Below are positions 6,183-7,145 of a DNA stretch of 7,145 nt, piece after piece (the first letter of the stretch is position 1; each line of letters opens with the position of its first letter). Origin of the DNA: Deltaproteobacteria bacterium (GTDB lineage Bacteria > Myxococcota > Myxococcia > Myxococcales > 40CM-4-68-19); contig JAFEBC010000279.1 of assembly GCA_018266095.1 (NCBI GenBank), forward strand, positions 1-7,145, read 5' to 3'. The position numbers were made by a program, and so were the translations under genes. The notes below the pieces were generated by a model. The model worked only from the letters and a program-made list of their open reading frames with translations. It was not told where the DNA came from and made no database searches.

Positions 6183-7145
6183 TTACGGCGCCGAGCGCGA
6201 GTCCAGCTTGAGCGCGTTCGACGTGAGCTGCGCAGTCGCGGCCTTGATGGTCGCGCTGGAGATGTACGCCGTGCCCTGGTCCATCACCACGCGCGGGTAG
6301 AAGCCCGTCGCGCCGTCGCTGCGCACCGTCGCCCGGCCGCCGACCTTGTTGGTCGACGGGTCGAACGTGGCGAAGAGCAGATCGACCGGCGTGCCGTCCT
6401 GGTACGCCGCCGCGATCTTGCCGGCCGGCGTGAACGCCACCGCGCTCTGCACGCCCGGGAACGACTGCGCGTGCCACGGGTCGCCGCTGGCCGGGAGGCC
6501 GTTGTCGAGCACGTGGATGAGGCCCGACGCGCCGTCAGCCGCGTGCGCCGGGTGCGCGAACAGGTCATTCGAGGTGTACAGCAGGAGCTGCTGCGAGGTC
6601 AGGTCCTGGAAGGTGATGGCGATGCGCTGGCTCGCCGTCGAGGGCGCGATGTCGATGGACGGCCAGCGGCCCGCGTCGCGGCGGGTGCTGGTGGTCGCGT
6701 CATTGCCGTCGAGCTCGACCGCGGCGCCGAAGGCCGGGGCCGCGCCCGCCGCCGTCGCCTTGACCGCCTTGAGCGAGTGCGTGAGCGAGTCGTAGTAGGC
6801 GATCACGGCCTTGTCGTCCATGAACTTGAGCGCCGGCATCAGGCCCGTGCCCGGCGGCAGGTCGGGGTTCGCGTCGGCCTGCTTGGAGTCGTGGCACTCG
6901 TTCGGCTTCGAGCTGTCGACCGCGCCCACGCACGTCTGCTTGCCCGTGCAGGCCGGGACGCAGGTCGCGGCCGGCTTGGCGCAGCGCTCGCTGTTGGGCG
7001 CGTTGGCGTCGACGATGCACACCTGGTCCGACGCGCAGGCGCCGCCGCACGGGATGGGCGGGCGGTCGGCCGAGACCACGTCGCCCACGATGGTCCAGTC
7101 GGCGCGCGAGGTGGGGTTGGCCTTGGTGGCGATGGCGAAGCGCAG
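6183..7145 (-). CDS. Cys-rich, propeller-like, probably secreted protein, 5'-truncated by the window
   Basis: The leftward frame is open to the right edge, giving 320 visible residues ending in TAA at 6183-6185. The GTG at 7088 is an arbitrary internal start, because 19 sense codons precede it in frame. A segment from about 7049 down to 6894 has eight cysteines in 52 residues (pattern CGGxCxxxQxC...C), typical of small disulfide-bonded modules in exported myxobacterial proteins. It is followed by several strand-rich repeats of the type KAVIAYYDSLTHSLKAV, QRIAITFQDLTSQQLLLYTS and GKIAAAYQDGTPVDLLFATFD, which resemble beta-propeller blades. Export is inferred from the disulfide-type cysteines; any signal peptide or lipobox would be outside the window. 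The family is not identified and the function is unknown. It converges on the TPR gene. Confidence 0.82.
   Translation of the reverse strand: MRFAIATKANPTSRADWTIVGDVVSADRPPIPCGGACASDQVCIVDANAPNSERCAKPAATCVPACTGKQTCVGAVDSSKPNECHDSKQADANPDLPPGTGLMPALKFMDDKAVIAYYDSLTHSLKAVKATAAGAAPAFGAAVELDGNDATTSTRRDAGRWPSIDIAPSTASQRIAITFQDLTSQQLLLYTSNDLFAHPAHAADGASGLIHVLDNGLPASGDPWHAQSFPGVQSAVAFTPAGKIAAAYQDGTPVDLLFATFDPSTNKVGGRATVRSDGATGFYPRVVMDQGTAYISSATIKAATAQLTSNALKLDSRSAP

Noticed and set aside
4162..6477. Long minus-strand open frame opposite the TPR gene
   Set aside because: It is antisense to a frame with clear TPR patterns and start signals, runs through the terminator hairpin, and its Val-Gly-Val-Arg tract is just the complement of the hexamer array.

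Overview
This is a very GC-rich window with strong G/C wobble bias, almost fully coding. It looks like a chromosomal segment from a myxobacterium-like organism (Myxococcota or a relative). That assignment is inference. It rests on base composition, long low-complexity Ala/Asp/Asn and Pro/Thr tracts inside otherwise ordinary proteins, an RmuC and AmgK-family pair, a TPR protein, and a secreted-type Cys-rich protein with propeller-like repeats. No mobile element, RNA gene or CRISPR array was seen.

Layout. Four genes run rightward and one runs leftward. (1) Positions 2-1585 hold the 3' part of an N6-adenine DNA methyltransferase (Eco57I/TaqI-like), whose motif I lies at or before the left edge. 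(2) Positions 1595-3127 hold rmuC, which starts 9 bp after the methylase stop. (3) After a 90-bp gap comes an AmgK-like sugar kinase (COG3178 type) at 3218-4246. (4) Overlapping it by 4 bp is a protein of about 618 residues at 4243-6099, with a long low-complexity insert, a FlgO/TolB-N-like region and C-terminal TPRs. A strong hairpin at 6122-6154 separates this run from (5) the convergent 3' part of a Cys-rich, propeller-like, probably secreted protein at 6183-7145.

The most striking feature is a hexanucleotide repeat of the GCCAAC type, present as two separate arrays 4.4 kb apart on the same DNA strand. In the methylase, 19 units are read in one frame as Pro-Thr/Gln-Thr. In the TPR protein, 32 units are read in another frame as Ala-Asn/Ala-Asp. 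Each array appears to sit in a loop of a recognisable domain, between an early strand and the rest of the fold. Because the unit is 6 bp, expansion never shifts the frame.

Functional links. The methylase and RmuC (a predicted PD-(D/E)XK-fold nuclease relative) both act on DNA and are closely coupled. The kinase and TPR protein are translationally coupled and may act together in envelope or peptidoglycan-recycling biology, but no MurU partner is visible. Both end genes are cut by the window.
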